Under the pieces are notes generated by a model, which worked only from the letters and a program-made list of their open reading frames with translations, was not told the origin of the DNA and did no database searches. Position numbers and translations under genes: made by a program. Source: JBFXEO01 sp050180015 (GTDB lineage: Bacteria > Bacteroidota > Bacteroidia > Bacteroidales > Tenuifilaceae). Taken from it: a stretch of DNA of 64,000 nucleotides. Location of the stretch: NCBI GenBank assembly GCA_050180015.1, contig JBFXEO010000001.1, forward strand, positions 4,422-68,421. Reading direction: 5' to 3'. Positions 52,417 through 62,700 of the stretch are shown in pieces (position 1 is the first letter of the stretch; each line of letters begins with the position of its first letter).

Positions 52417-53829
52417 GCTTTGAATATCCATTGCTATAATAAAGGCAATATTACCCCAAAAAATGGCTGCAATTTTATCCATATCCAGAAAATTGTTCAT
52501 TGCACCGTGTACAATGTAGGTAATTAAACCCAGCAAGGCGCATAGAACAAGCATTCGGTTAGAACGGCTATTTACCACTTTTAGTAGTTTAAACCCCCGG
52601 TAAAGCACAATTGTCAGTATTATTATATACGCCAAAGAACCCAACAGTCCTGTTTCTGCCAGTAATCCTAAGTATTCACTGTGGGCGTTACCTTTTGTTC
52701 CAAGATCAGAACTTTCCGGCGTTTTGAGGTAGGATGCCTGAAATGGAGCGTATTCGAACATATACGTTCCCGGCCCCCATCCTAAAGCGGGTCTTTCGAA
52801 AAACATTTTAACCGCAGAATTCCACCGGTTTAACCGCTCAACATTGGAGTCGTCTGTTTTAATGTTGGCGGTGGAGCGAAGGTGTTCCCTCAGATTACCG
52901 CTTGATGCTGCTTGGTTGCCATTCAACCAACGAACGATACCATCGTTAAACGATAATCCTACTAAAGCGACTATGGCCAGGCCAACGATTAATGTTTTGA
53001 GTTTAATGCGGATGTACCATAGAAACCAAACAGCACCGGCAACAAGAAGGCTTAACCACGCAGCCCTGGAGTAGGAAAGTATTAGGGCAACCAAAAAGAA
53101 TATCAGCAGAATTAAAATTAAAAACTTCTTCCACCATGTTTTTGCTATGGTTAAAAACCCGAATAAGGTTGGAATAATAAATGCCAGGGCGGCTCCGTAG
53201 GAGGTATGATCGGGGAAAAATGGGTTGCAGGCACCATGTGCCGAGAATTTATTGAACAAGCCACGAGAACTTTGCTTGAAAATGCTAATTACTACAATAA
53301 TTGATAACCCAACAAGAAAAGCGGTGAAGAAACGGTTGTAGTTATTGCCATTTTTGCGAAAAAAAAGGTAGGGGAGGTAAAAAAAAACTGCTATAAACCA
53401 GAATCGAACCAATACGTATTTGATGGATACTACAGGCATTTCGCTTGTTGTAATGGTAACGGTTAACCAGCCGAGGTAAAATAGTAACGCCCAAAATATT
53501 GGGTGGTTTGCCAGGTGCTTATCGAAAAATTTATCGTGGAATGATTTTAGGATGATTATTGCCAAATAGGCTACGATAAGCGGCTCTGTTGGAAACCAAA
53601 AATCGAAATTTAAGCCAGGAACAAGTTCGCTTAAGGGTAACGACAGGGGGGTAAGAAAAACCAAAAGCCAAAAAGTTTTTTCGGGTGCAAAAAATAATGC
53701 TGAAAGTACGAAAATAGCCAATGGAAGTATCAGTAGAATATAAGAGTCCTTAATCATAAGGAGCGCATTTAATACAATAAATAACAGCGATAAACCCAGA
53801 ACCATTGGTTGATAAATTCTGTTTTTCAT
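52387..53829 (-). CDS. O-antigen ligase family polymerase-like membrane protein
   Basis: This 480-aa inner-membrane protein of the WaaL/Wzy family has about 12 transmembrane helices and a large periplasmic loop. The loop (about 310-390) contains the family region ERLNRWNSAVKMFFERPALGWGPGTYMFEYAPFQ, with NAHSEYLGLLAETGLLGSLAYIIIL following it, diagnostic of Wzy_C. It would polymerise or ligate a polysaccharide or O-glycan on the periplasmic side. A Wzz-like chain-length gene lies 27 bp upstream, but no glycosyltransferases follow. Its last 30 bp overlap the opposing phosphatase gene. Confidence 0.9.
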   Translation of the reverse strand: MKNRIYQPMVLGLSLLFIVLNALLMIKDSYILLILPLAIFVLSALFFAPEKTFWLLVFLTPLSLPLSELVPGLNFDFWFPTEPLIVAYLAIIILKSFHDKFFDKHLANHPIFWALLFYLGWLTVTITTSEMPVVSIKYVLVRFWFIAVFFYLPYLFFRKNGNNYNRFFTAFLVGLSIIVVISIFKQSSRGLFNKFSAHGACNPFFPDHTSYGAALAFIIPTLFGFLTIAKTWWKKFLILILLIFFLVALILSYSRAAWLSLLVAGAVWFLWYIRIKLKTLIVGLAIVALVGLSFNDGIVRWLNGNQAASSGNLREHLRSTANIKTDDSNVERLNRWNSAVKMFFERPALGWGPGTYMFEYAPFQASYLKTPESSDLGTKGNAHSEYLGLLAETGLLGSLAYIIILTIVLYRGFKLLKVVNSRSNRMLVLCALLGLITYIVHGAMNNFLDMDKIAAIFWGNIAFIIAMDIQSSQPKLEPKN

Positions 53830-53856
53830 TTTCGTATTATTTATGTACGCTGGCAG

Positions 53857-54867
53857 CTATTTTTTGACAATGGATTGTTTTATAAATTCGGCAAAAACAA
53901 TTGCGAAAAATGCAAAAAATAGCGAGGCAAGAGTTGATAGAATAATCACCACCGAGCGCTTTGGGTATGCCTTTTTATCTGGAACTATGGCCCTGTCTAT
54001 CACAAACTGGCTGGGGATTGTTTGGGCGGCTTCAACCCGGTATATTTTTAGGCTGTTGTTCAAATTGGTTAGCTGTTGGCTCATGTAGTTCATTTCATCC
54101 CTGTACCGTTCGTACTTACTGCCGTAGAGCTGGAGCGGTTGTATCTGATCTTTAATTATCTTAATTGCATCCCGGTTGTTTGCCAGCAACGCCTTGGTGT
54201 ACTCTTTGTAGTACTCTTCCGACTGTTTTTTTAAATGAACCACGCCCTTTTGCATTACCATGGCAAGGGAATCTTCAATGGATCGCATGTCTGCCTGGGT
54301 TTGTTCGTACTGTAATTCCAAGGCGGCAAGTGCTTTCTGGGCAAATTGTAGTTTAATGGATCGCATCAGGCTGTCGGAAAGATCAACAATTGTATTTGCT
54401 ATTTTGGCCGCCATTTCGGGATTTTTATCCATCACCTCAATTACGATACTTTGATACGGTGTCGATTTTATTTTGACAGCTTCTTTGTAAATAGAGTAAG
54501 TGTGGTTTTGAGCATACTTATCGCTGGATTTAATTTCCCAGTAATCCATTAAATTTAACCGTTGAATAACCGAATCCATTAAAGTTCTCGATGTGAGTAC
54601 CTGAAGGAATTGCTCGGCTTCCTCCGTTTCCCCGAATGTGGTCAACCCAGCTTGCTGGCTAACGGTAAAAAGTTCTTTTGATGCCTGGTTGGCCTTGGGC
54701 GGAAATATTATTGCCGATGCCTCAAATTTTGGGGTGATTAAAAATGCTGCAACGGTTGAAATAATAAACGCTAGAACCCCCACGGCAATTAATACCTTGC
54801 GGTATTGCCATGCTGCTTGCAGTAGTGTGGTGGAGTTCAGATCAAAGTTTTTAGATTCTATGGTCAT
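53857..54867 (-). CDS. Wzz/Chain-length determinant family protein
   Basis: This 336-aa polysaccharide co-polymerase has transmembrane helices at both ends (KVLIAVGVLAFIISTVAAFLI near the N terminus; VVIILSTLASLFFAFFAIVF near the C terminus) and a long periplasmic coiled-coil domain. The TPKFEASAIIFPP segment after the first helix and the C-terminal VIDRAIVPDKKAYPKR proline motif are typical of the family. I chose ATG 54867; a TTG at 54894 would add nine residues. It regulates chain length with the adjacent O-antigen ligase/Wzy-like protein (27 bp apart). No other glycan genes are nearby. Confidence 0.88.
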   Translation of the reverse strand: MTIESKNFDLNSTTLLQAAWQYRKVLIAVGVLAFIISTVAAFLITPKFEASAIIFPPKANQASKELFTVSQQAGLTTFGETEEAEQFLQVLTSRTLMDSVIQRLNLMDYWEIKSSDKYAQNHTYSIYKEAVKIKSTPYQSIVIEVMDKNPEMAAKIANTIVDLSDSLMRSIKLQFAQKALAALELQYEQTQADMRSIEDSLAMVMQKGVVHLKKQSEEYYKEYTKALLANNRDAIKIIKDQIQPLQLYGSKYERYRDEMNYMSQQLTNLNNSLKIYRVEAAQTIPSQFVIDRAIVPDKKAYPKRSVVIILSTLASLFFAFFAIVFAEFIKQSIVKK

Positions 54868-54933
54868 TTTTTGTGGCGCAGTTAAATGGAACAAAATCCT
54901 CTCGAAGGAGAGGGCTTAAAAAAAACGGTTGAA

Positions 54934-56226
54934 CTATACTGCTAGTATAATGCTGTAACCCTTTTTCCCTTTCTGTATCAACAAATATTTTCCGTTAATC
55001 AGATCTTGTGCTGTAACCAACCTGTCAGGGCTATCAACCTTGCCTTTATTTAGGCTAACACCTCCGCCCTGTACAAGCCTTCTGAGTTCTCCCTTGGAGG
55101 GGAAAATACTTGTTTGCTCGGCGGTTAATATCGATAGGGTAACACCGTTCTGAAAGAGTTTTTTATCGATCCTATAGGTTGGTACCCCTTCAAAAACAGA
55201 CAGGAATGTTTCCTCGTCAATTTTCATAAGCGACTCGGTGGTTGCATTCCCAAATAGCATTTCCGATGCTTCAACCGCCTTGGTGTATTCTTCTTCCGAG
55301 TGAACCATAACCGTAATTTCACGGGCAAGTGTTTTCTGTAGTTTCCGCAGGTGTGGCCCTTTTCGGTGTTCTTCTACCAGTAAATCGATTGTTGGTTTAT
55401 CGAGAAGCGTGAATATTTTGATATACTTTTCAGCATCTTCGTCGGAGGTGTTTAACCAGAACTGGTAGAACTTGTAAGGAGATGTAAGTTTGGCATCCAG
55501 CCAAACGTTTCCCGCTTCGGTTTTACCAAATTTGCTTCCATCGGATTTGGTGATCAGCGGAATTGTAATGGCAAAGGCATCGCCACCCAGTTTCCGGCGG
55601 ATCAGCTCTGCTCCGGTAGTAATATTTCCCCATTGGTCCGATCCTCCCATCTGTATTTTACAGCCCTTGTTTTGGTATAGCCAGAGAAAGTCATAGCCCT
55701 GAACCAGCTGGTAGGAGAATTCGGTAAACGACATTCCCTCCTTTGCCTCTTCGCCCAAACGTTTTTTCACAGAATCCTTGGACATCATGTAGTTAACCGT
55801 GATGTGTTTCCCAATATCGCGGATAAACCCCAAAAAGTCGTAGCCCTTCATCCAGTCGTAGTTATTCACCATTTCGGCATCGTTGCCCTTCCCTGTACTA
55901 AAGTTCAGAAATTTTGAGAGCTGACCCTTTATTCCCCTGGTATTTTTATCTAGGGTTTCTTCGTTGAGCAGGTTTCTTTCCTGTGATTTTCCGCTGGGGT
56001 CGCCAATCATTCCGGTTGCTCCACCCAGCAGGGCAATGGGCTTATGCCCGCATAGCTGGAAGCGCTTAAGTAGCATAATTTGGGCAAAGCTTCCAACGTG
56101 TAACGATTCGGCGGTTGGGTCGAATCCAATGTAGGCAACAGTCATTTCCTTTGCAAGCTGTTCCTCGGTACCCGGCATTATATCATGGATCATTCCACGC
56201 CACTGTAATTCCTCAATAAAATTCAT
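54934..56226 (-). CDS. tyrS: Tyrosyl-tRNA synthetase
   Basis: This 430-aa class I aminoacyl-tRNA synthetase charges tRNA-Tyr. HIGH-equivalent [11 protein letters not shown] lies at 36-46, [26 protein letters not shown] in the tyrosine-binding region, and the KMSKS-equivalent [11 protein letters not shown] follows. A C-terminal S4-like domain (about 360-430, [19 protein letters not shown]) is present. Length matches the bacterial TyrRS with the S4 domain. Start ATG. A TATCTTTG box lies 46 bp before it at 56272-56279. Confidence 0.98.
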   Translation of the reverse strand: MNFIEELQWRGMIHDIMPGTEEQLAKEMTVAYIGFDPTAESLHVGSFAQIMLLKRFQLCGHKPIALLGGATGMIGDPSGKSQERNLLNEETLDKNTRGIKGQLSKFLNFSTGKGNDAEMVNNYDWMKGYDFLGFIRDIGKHITVNYMMSKDSVKKRLGEEAKEGMSFTEFSYQLVQGYDFLWLYQNKGCKIQMGGSDQWGNITTGAELIRRKLGGDAFAITIPLITKSDGSKFGKTEAGNVWLDAKLTSPYKFYQFWLNTSDEDAEKYIKIFTLLDKPTIDLLVEEHRKGPHLRKLQKTLAREITVMVHSEEEYTKAVEASEMLFGNATTESLMKIDEETFLSVFEGVPTYRIDKKLFQNGVTLSILTAEQTSIFPSKGELRRLVQGGGVSLNKGKVDSPDRLVTAQDLINGKYLLIQKGKKGYSIILAV

Positions 56227-56271
56227 TTTGATATAAAAATTTAATGTAATAACCCCAAAATTAGATCATCC

Positions 56272-56279
56272 CAAAGATA
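56272..56279 (-). promoter_or_regulatory. Bacteroidota-type -7 box (TATCTTTG) for tyrS
   Basis: This is an exact TAnnTTTG match on the minus strand 46 bp before tyrS. A second possible box, TAATTTTG, lies at 56256-56263. No -33 TTTG at correct spacing is seen. Confidence 0.45.
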
Positions 56280-56340
56280 GGCGTTCCACCGTAAAAGATA
56301 AATGAATGCTGAAACTATTTTTACAACAAAACTCGCCGGG

Positions 56341-56874
56341 CTACCGGGGGTTGCTATTTACTTTTTCTTTAAAAGAATTTTTTATTGATTCAAAGTGTAG
56401 GTATGGGAATACTGCCGGGGCAAGTTTTGATAGCGGGCCATAAACGATCGATTTGTTGGTGGCATTTTTTGAGTATAAATTGATGCTGGCATTCACTCTT
56501 TCTGTCAGGACAATAATTACACTCAGTATAAAGGCGTATTTGGCCAGTCCAAAAATTAAACCCGATATTTTATTAATGATACCCAGAACGGTTAAATCAA
56601 ATAGGCTTTCCAGTAATTTACCCAAAAAGTGAACGGCGATAACTATCACCGCAAAAGTAATGGCAAATGAAATTAATGGCAGGTAGGCGTTGTCAAGGTT
56701 GAAACGCTCTGTAAGGAGCGTAGCGGTATAATCCGAAAAATGAATGGCCCCCCAAATTCCCAGCAGTAATGCCGCTAACGATACCAGCTGGGCTATAAAA
56801 CCCTGACGGAATCCCTGGATAGCACCAAGAATAAGTATTCCGGCCAGAATAATATCTACAATATAAATTGTCAC
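56341..56874 (-). CDS. CvpA family membrane protein
   Basis: This 177-aa inner-membrane protein of the CvpA (colicin V production) family has four hydrophobic helices (YIVDIILAGILILGAIQGFRQGFIAQLVSLAALLLGIWGAIHF and following). GFRQGFIAQ is the characteristic loop. Function is poorly known; CvpA affects envelope stress and toxin export. The start codon is GTG (56874). The ArsR gene upstream ends 31 bp away, so they are probably one operon. Confidence 0.88.
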   Translation of the reverse strand: MTIYIVDIILAGILILGAIQGFRQGFIAQLVSLAALLLGIWGAIHFSDYTATLLTERFNLDNAYLPLISFAITFAVIVIAVHFLGKLLESLFDLTVLGIINKISGLIFGLAKYAFILSVIIVLTERVNASINLYSKNATNKSIVYGPLSKLAPAVFPYLHFESIKNSFKEKVNSNPR

Positions 56875-56905
56875 CTTGCCTGTTTTAAAATTTTGTCAGT
56901 CGTGG

Positions 56906-57205
56906 CTATATAACACAACGGCTTATGCAATCAAGTATCTTGCCAAGGTTTTCGTTGCGCAGGTAGTAGTATGTATTTTTGCCATCGCGCTTGTACGATA
57001 AAACACCTTTATCTTTTAGAATGCCAAGGTGATGCGATGCCGTAGATTGCTCGATATTTAACGATTCATGAATTTCAGTAACAGAAAGTCTTTTACCATT
57101 CTCCAGCAAGCTAATGATGGAAATTCGCATGGGATGCGCTATCGCCTTAAGCATGTTTACCGCTTGTTCTAGCTGCTCAATTTTTAGTTCTTTTACCTGT
57201 ACCAT
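56906..57205 (-). CDS. ArsR family transcriptional regulator
   Basis: This 99-aa winged helix regulator is of the ArsR/SmtB type. The HTH reads RLSVTEIHESLNIEQSTASHHLGILKDKGVLSYKRDGKNTYYYL, with the ArsR-typical SxxSxHLxxL recognition helix. No CVC metal motif is present; only one Cys lies in the C-terminal LDCISRCVI. Metal sensing is therefore uncertain. Its promoter and a 7-bp inverted repeat sit directly upstream, consistent with autoregulation. CvpA follows. Confidence 0.92.
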   Translation of the reverse strand: MVQVKELKIEQLEQAVNMLKAIAHPMRISIISLLENGKRLSVTEIHESLNIEQSTASHHLGILKDKGVLSYKRDGKNTYYYLRNENLGKILDCISRCVI

Positions 57206-57244
57206 GTTGTAACCCTATATTGATCAGAATTTTCTTAAACTATG

Positions 57245-57274
57245 CAAATATATTAATATTTTGTTCCGTTCAAA
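57245..57274 (-). promoter_or_regulatory. Promoter of the ArsR gene (TTTG - 18 bp - TATATTTG)
   Basis: On the minus strand TTTG (57274-57271) and an exact TAnnTTTG box (TATATTTG, 57252-57245) are separated by 18 bp, the expected Bacteroidota spacing. This is the best promoter in the window. It starts transcription about 32 nt before the ArsR start codon. Confidence 0.75.
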
Positions 57275-57289
57275 AATTGGTTTTCTAAA

Positions 57290-57308
57290 TTTTGAATTTG
57301 GTTCAAAA
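57290..57308. promoter_or_regulatory. Inverted repeat upstream of the ArsR promoter (possible operator)
   Basis: TTTTGAA (57290-57296) and TTCAAAA (57302-57308) form an inverted repeat with a 5-bp spacer. A longer nested pair (TTCAAAAAT at 57269 with ATTTTGAA at 57289) overlaps the -33 region. ArsR proteins bind such sites at their own promoters. It also lies upstream of the divergent polyprenyl synthase gene. Confidence 0.45.
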
Positions 57309-57387
57309 CAATTGTATTTTTTCGATGTTTGTATTTAAGTTAAAAAAAGTGGTTAATTTGCTGTAAAGAATATTTCATCCAAAATAA

Positions 57388-58356
57388 ATGCTCGATAGAA
57401 TAAAACACCCCATAGCCGGCGATCTTAAACGCTTTGAACCCTACTTTAAAAAGCATATGAGCACACGGGTTCCGTTGCTCAACGTTATTACGAATTATGT
57501 ATTTCGCCGGAAAGGCAAACAGCTGAGACCCATGATTGTCTTTTTATCGGCGGGTATGAATGGCAAAATCGGGGATGAAACGTATGTGGCTGCGGGCATG
57601 CTTGAACTTTTACATACTGCCACGCTTATTCACGATGATGTTGTTGACGAGGCTTACGAAAGACGTGGTTTTTTTTCGATAAACGCGCTGTGGCGATCTA
57701 AAATTGCAGTTCTGGTTGGCGACTATTTGCTTTCAAAAGGGTTGTTGGTTGCAATTGAGAGTAACCAGTTTGAGCTGCTCCGGGTGATGAGCGAAGCGGT
57801 GAAGGACATGAGTGAGGGAGAACTTTTACAGATTGAACATTCCCGGAAAATGGATATTAATGAGGCCGGTTACCTTGAGATTATTCGCAAAAAAACAGCT
57901 TCACTTATTGCCTCCTGCTGTGCCAATGGGGCCATTTCCGCCGGAGCACTACCGGAAAAAGTATCCCTGATGAGAGAGTTTGGAGAGAACTTGGGCATAG
58001 CGTTTCAAATGCGCGATGATTTATTTGATTACCAGTCGAACAGCCTTATTGGGAAACCGACGGGGAACGACATCCGGGAAAAAAAGCTGACACTCCCGCT
58101 TATTTATTCTTTGTCTGTGGCCGAACCCGATGAAAGCAGGCATATTGTGAATTTAATTCGACACAACAGCAAAAAAAGTAGCACAATTGCGGCTGTGGTT
58201 GATTTTGTAAAACGGACGGGTGGCTTAGATTATACCATCAGCCAGATGAACCTTTACCGGGATAAGTCTCTCGCTATTCTCGATTTGTTCCCGGAATCTG
58301 ATTATCGGGCCTCATTGCAGCTGCTCACCCATTACGTAACGGAGCGCGATAGGTGA
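57388..58356 (+). CDS. Polyprenyl diphosphate synthase (long-chain trans type)
   Basis: This 322-aa prenyltransferase, cytoplasmic or membrane-associated, elongates isoprenoid diphosphates for quinone side chains. The first aspartate-rich motif is HDDVVDEA near residue 88, and the second is FQMRDDLFDYQ near 210. The RKGKQLRPM segment and GNDIREKKLTLPLIYSL are typical of octaprenyl/solanesyl synthases. Start is ATG. It diverges from the ArsR gene and is convergent with dgt. Confidence 0.93.
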   Translation: MLDRIKHPIAGDLKRFEPYFKKHMSTRVPLLNVITNYVFRRKGKQLRPMIVFLSAGMNGKIGDETYVAAGMLELLHTATLIHDDVVDEAYERRGFFSINALWRSKIAVLVGDYLLSKGLLVAIESNQFELLRVMSEAVKDMSEGELLQIEHSRKMDINEAGYLEIIRKKTASLIASCCANGAISAGALPEKVSLMREFGENLGIAFQMRDDLFDYQSNSLIGKPTGNDIREKKLTLPLIYSLSVAEPDESRHIVNLIRHNSKKSSTIAAVVDFVKRTGGLDYTISQMNLYRDKSLAILDLFPESDYRASLQLLTHYVTERDR

Positions 58357-58366
58357 GAATCATACG

Positions 58367-59695
58367 TTAAAGCTTGGGTAAGTCTATACCCTTAATCAAC
58401 CGGTAAGTTTCAAGGGCGTAAATATCTGTCATTCCCGATATGAAATCTAGGACTGATAGTATTCTCTCGTAACTCGAAGTTTCCTCGCGGAGGAATTGTT
58501 CCGGCATCAGCTGTATGACTTTCTTGGAATGCCCGGATTTTGGATTGAGCACTGCCTGGCAGAAAATATCGAGCAGGGAGCCAATGATTTGAAAGCCGGC
58601 GATCTCTATTTCCACAACTTTTCGATGGTTGTAAACTTGCTTTACGGCAAGACTTTTAATGGCCTCCATGGCCGTTTTTTGTGAACCGTTTAAGTCCTCA
58701 ACCAGCGGGTTGCAGGGTATTCCATTCATTATTGATTTGTAGTTCAACATGAAAATCTGCACACAGCTTTCTACCAGTAAGTTAATGGTAATGGCCCTGA
58801 GGTATGCTACCTGCTCGTTAGGATCTGTAACCGCCTGCAGTGTTTTACCGATATTTTTTTGTGTAGATGCTGGTGCGTCGTTAAAGAAATTCCTGTACAG
58901 CTCCAGCGTGGCGGGTGTGCTGAGAATCCCAAGTTTATGGGCATCTTCAATGTCCATAATTTGGTAGCAAATGTCGTCAGCGGCTTCCACTAGGTACGCC
59001 AAGGGGTGGCGGCAGTATTCTTCTTCACCCGATTTAATCAGCCCTGTTGATTCTGCAATACTTTTAAACGGCTCCTTTTCCGATTTAAAATATCCAAACT
59101 TTTTTTTCTTTGCGGTTGATGGATAAGGATATTTTATGATTGAGGCCAGTACCGATTTGCTTAACCTGTACCCGCCAAACCTTCGGCCATGGAATTGATG
59201 TGTGAGAAGCCGAATGGCGTTGGCATTACCTTCAAACCGTGTCAGGTCGTTCCATTCCCAATCATCTACCCGGTTTTTATATTGGCTAGCATTATCGGTG
59301 AAGTATTTTCGAATGGCCGCTTCTCCGCTATGCCCAAACGGTGGATTCCCGAGATCATGGGCTAAACATGCCGCAGAAACAACAGTGGGCAGCTGGCCGA
59401 CCTGCTCTTCTTCGTTACTCTGAGCGAATTTGCGGATTTGCATCATAACACTATTTCCCAGCGAACGGCCTACGCTGGAAACCTCTAAGCTGTGCGTTAA
59501 CCTGTTGTGGACAAATATGCTTCCAGGGAGCGGGAAAACCTGAGTTTTGTTCTGTAGCCTGCGGAACGGTGACGAAAAAATAACTCTGTCGTAGTCGCGC
59601 TGGAAATCAGTTCTGATATGGTCAGGCGGAATGCTTGAGAGATTGTTGGCTCCCCATCGGTTTGAATTTAGCAGCTGTAACCAATTCATCTCCAT
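58367..59695 (-). CDS. dgt: Deoxyguanosinetriphosphate triphosphohydrolase-like dNTPase
   Basis: This 442-aa HD-domain enzyme of the dGTPase/SAMHD1 class hydrolyses dNTPs to deoxynucleosides and triphosphate. The catalytic residues are visible: RVIFSSPFRRLQNKTQVF (38-54), NRLTHSLEVSSVGRSLG (H68) and AHDLGNPPFGHSGE (H113-D114). The later LVEAADDICYQIMDIEDA block supplies the final metal-binding Asp. Either ATG 59695 or ATG 59689 is possible. It is a single gene, convergent with the polyprenyl synthase. Confidence 0.93.
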   Translation of the reverse strand: MEMNWLQLLNSNRWGANNLSSIPPDHIRTDFQRDYDRVIFSSPFRRLQNKTQVFPLPGSIFVHNRLTHSLEVSSVGRSLGNSVMMQIRKFAQSNEEEQVGQLPTVVSAACLAHDLGNPPFGHSGEAAIRKYFTDNASQYKNRVDDWEWNDLTRFEGNANAIRLLTHQFHGRRFGGYRLSKSVLASIIKYPYPSTAKKKKFGYFKSEKEPFKSIAESTGLIKSGEEEYCRHPLAYLVEAADDICYQIMDIEDAHKLGILSTPATLELYRNFFNDAPASTQKNIGKTLQAVTDPNEQVAYLRAITINLLVESCVQIFMLNYKSIMNGIPCNPLVEDLNGSQKTAMEAIKSLAVKQVYNHRKVVEIEIAGFQIIGSLLDIFCQAVLNPKSGHSKKVIQLMPEQFLREETSSYERILSVLDFISGMTDIYALETYRLIKGIDLPKL

Positions 59696-59740
59696 ATAAG
59701 CAAAGGCCCAGTTTTAGCTGAGCCTTCAGTATTCGTGTTA

Positions 59741-62700
59741 TTAATCTTTTAGCAAATGGCTTACGTTGACGGCAATTTTCAGTATTTTGTAAACAGTTCC
59801 ATTTTCATCATTTAGCGGAGTATATGTTTCGTAGAAAAGGTATTTTTTGCTGTTCACGGTAAATTTATGGGTTTCCTTCCGTATAAGCCCTTTGTTAAGG
59901 TCGTTCCAGAACGACTCGTAATTTTTGCGTTGCTCCTCGGTAAATTCCATGAGGTACGAGTGGTGTTGTCCAACAATATCTTCGGCCTTAATTTGTAGTA
60001 AGTCTAGGTATGCCTGGTTGATACTAATGATGTAACCTTTGGTATCGTATTCAATTACAAAGTTGGAGTTTCTTATCGCCTCGTATAAGTTTTCCATTTC
60101 TGTACTTTTTTTGATGAGGATTTTTTGGTTCTCCTCAATTATTGCGTTCCGCTTTTCCAGCTCTTCCTCAATTTGTTTTGCATGGGTTATATCCCTGGTA
60201 ATACCAAATGTTCCAATAAGTTCGCCCTCGGCTGTTTTTAGGGGTAGTTTTGATGTTTCGGCCCAAGTTACCTTGCCATCGGCCAGGACTTCTTTTTCAA
60301 CAAGACCAATGACAGGAGTATCCGTTTTCATTATGCGCTGTTCATCCTCAAATGCAGGCAGGGCATGTACATCATCAAAAAAGTCGAAATCACTTTTCCC
60401 GGCCAACTCTTCGGGTTTATTTAATCCGAAGAATTTAACCGTGGACAGACTCGCCTTAATAAATCTGCTGCTGACATCTTTAAAGTAAATTCTATCCGGT
60501 AAATGATCTAAAAGAGCATCGAGCAAAGACTTTTCCCATTGGAGTGTTTTTTGGTTGCTGAGGATTTCTTTGTTCCGTTTTTCCAGCTCTTCCTCCATAA
60601 CCTTGGTGCTGGTAATGTCTCTGGTTATACCGAATGTTCCAATAATTTCGCCGGTCGAGGTTTTTAGGGGTAATTTTGATGTTTCAGCCCAGTTAGCCCT
60701 TCCGTCGGCCAGTATTTCTTTTTCAATAATCCCTATTGCGGGAGTGTCGGTTCTGATAATTTTTTGTTCATCTTCGTAGGCCGGACGGGCGTGTTCCTCA
60801 TCAAAGAAATCAAAGTCTGATTTTCCTTCTAAATCCTCGTATTTTTCCAGTCCAAAGAAAACTAGGGTTGATTTGCTTACCTTGATGAACTGGCTTTTTA
60901 GATTCTTAAAGTATATTTTATCGGGTAAATAGTTTAAAAGTGCGTCGAGCAGGGATTTTTCCCATTCCAGCTTTTTCTGATTTTCCATGAATTCCTCGTT
61001 CCGCTTTTCCAGCTCTTCTTTTATTGTAGCCAGCTCTTCTAGGTTCTGGCGGACCTCTTCCTCCTGAGCCTTCATTTCCTCGGCTTGCTGCTGAGATTTT
61101 TCGAGCAATTCTGTGGTTCTAATATTTATTCGGACTGAGATAAGGGTTTGCGCGATACTTTGCGCAACTTTTTCAACAAAATCTATTTGGAAGTTTTCAA
61201 ATTTGTTGAATGATGCTATTTCGATAATCCCCAACACATTATCATCTACCTTCATCGGAACAATTATCAGCGACCGGGGTTTCGCTTCTCCCAACCCCGA
61301 TGATATGGCAATGTAGTTTTCGGGAATATCGGTAAGGTGTATCGTTTGTTTTTCTATTGCGCAGGTTCCAATGAGACCTTCGCCCAGAAGAACCTGTTTG
61401 GTGATGAATTTTTGCCGGTTGTATGCGTAGGCGGCAAGTAGGTCAAAGAATGGATTATTGGGGTCATCGTCGTTATAGATGAATAATCCTCCCTGGCTTG
61501 CATTTAGGTAGCCAACCAAATTTTTGATTATGTTGGCGGAAAGTACATCAATTTTATCGTTATCCTGTCGGAGTATGTCAGCGAATTTGGCAAGCCCTTC
61601 GTTAATCCATTGCCGTTTTTCATCTTCAACCTTGTATTTTCGCTCTTCTTCCTGTGCCAACCGAAGGTTTGCGCCCATGTCTATTAGCGATTTCCCCAGC
61701 GAATCATCTTCGCTAAGCAGGCTTAATGTTGCCTTATAGTTGCCGCCACCAATCTCCTTGGCAAACTTAATTTTTTGTGACAGGCCCTTGATGGTCTGGC
61801 TTAAATGATTAACCATTGTACCAATTTCATCTCTAGCTTCTGTGGTAACAATCATTTCTTCGCTAACATGCCCCTGCGATAGCCGTTCAAGATTTTTGAT
61901 AACCGCATATATCGGCTTGATCACAAATCGTTTTGATGCGTAGTAAATAAAGACTGAGAGCAGTATTGCTCCCAACATCCCCAGTAGAATTGTTCTCCAA
62001 AAAATTATGGTAGATTCGTGTACGATGGTTTTTTTAGGGACAACGATTACCATTGACCAGTGTTGGCTGCAATTTCCCACAAGTATGGGTTGTATCGTAA
62101 AGTAGGATTCAACCCCGTTTACATCAGCTGCTTCAAAAAAAGCGGGATCTCCGTTACTTATCTTATCGAGTGTCCCATTTTTTATAAAAATATCCTCATA
62201 CTCATTCAGGGCGCTCTGTCCAATAAAATCGTTATCGGGGTATGCTATGTATTTATAAGAGTTGGAGAGTAGAAAAGCATAGCTTCCCGCGTAGGGTTTA
62301 ATGTGTTTAAAAACAGTGTAGTAGTTAGATAACGGAATATCGATCCCCACCAAACCTACAAATTGATCGTTAATAATGGTTGGAACAATAATACTGGTCA
62401 TCAGTATCTTGTTGTTGGAGTTACTATCATAGGTATCGAAGTATGGTTCTTCCAAACTTTCGAGTTTTTCCTTTTTAATTCTCAGGTAGTCATTAGAGTC
62501 GCCGGTTACGCTGGCATGCTCCAACTTTTGCTTTATTTCTCCATTTTCCCGCCAAACCGTTGTTTTATATCTGCCAAAGTCTTTACTGTAGGTGGAGTCA
62601 AGGTATTTTAACTCCCAGCTGTCCCAAACGGCAATAATATCAGAGTTTTTGCTTAGAATATCTTTGTAAATGTTCGTATAAATGTCGAAAAAATTATCCT

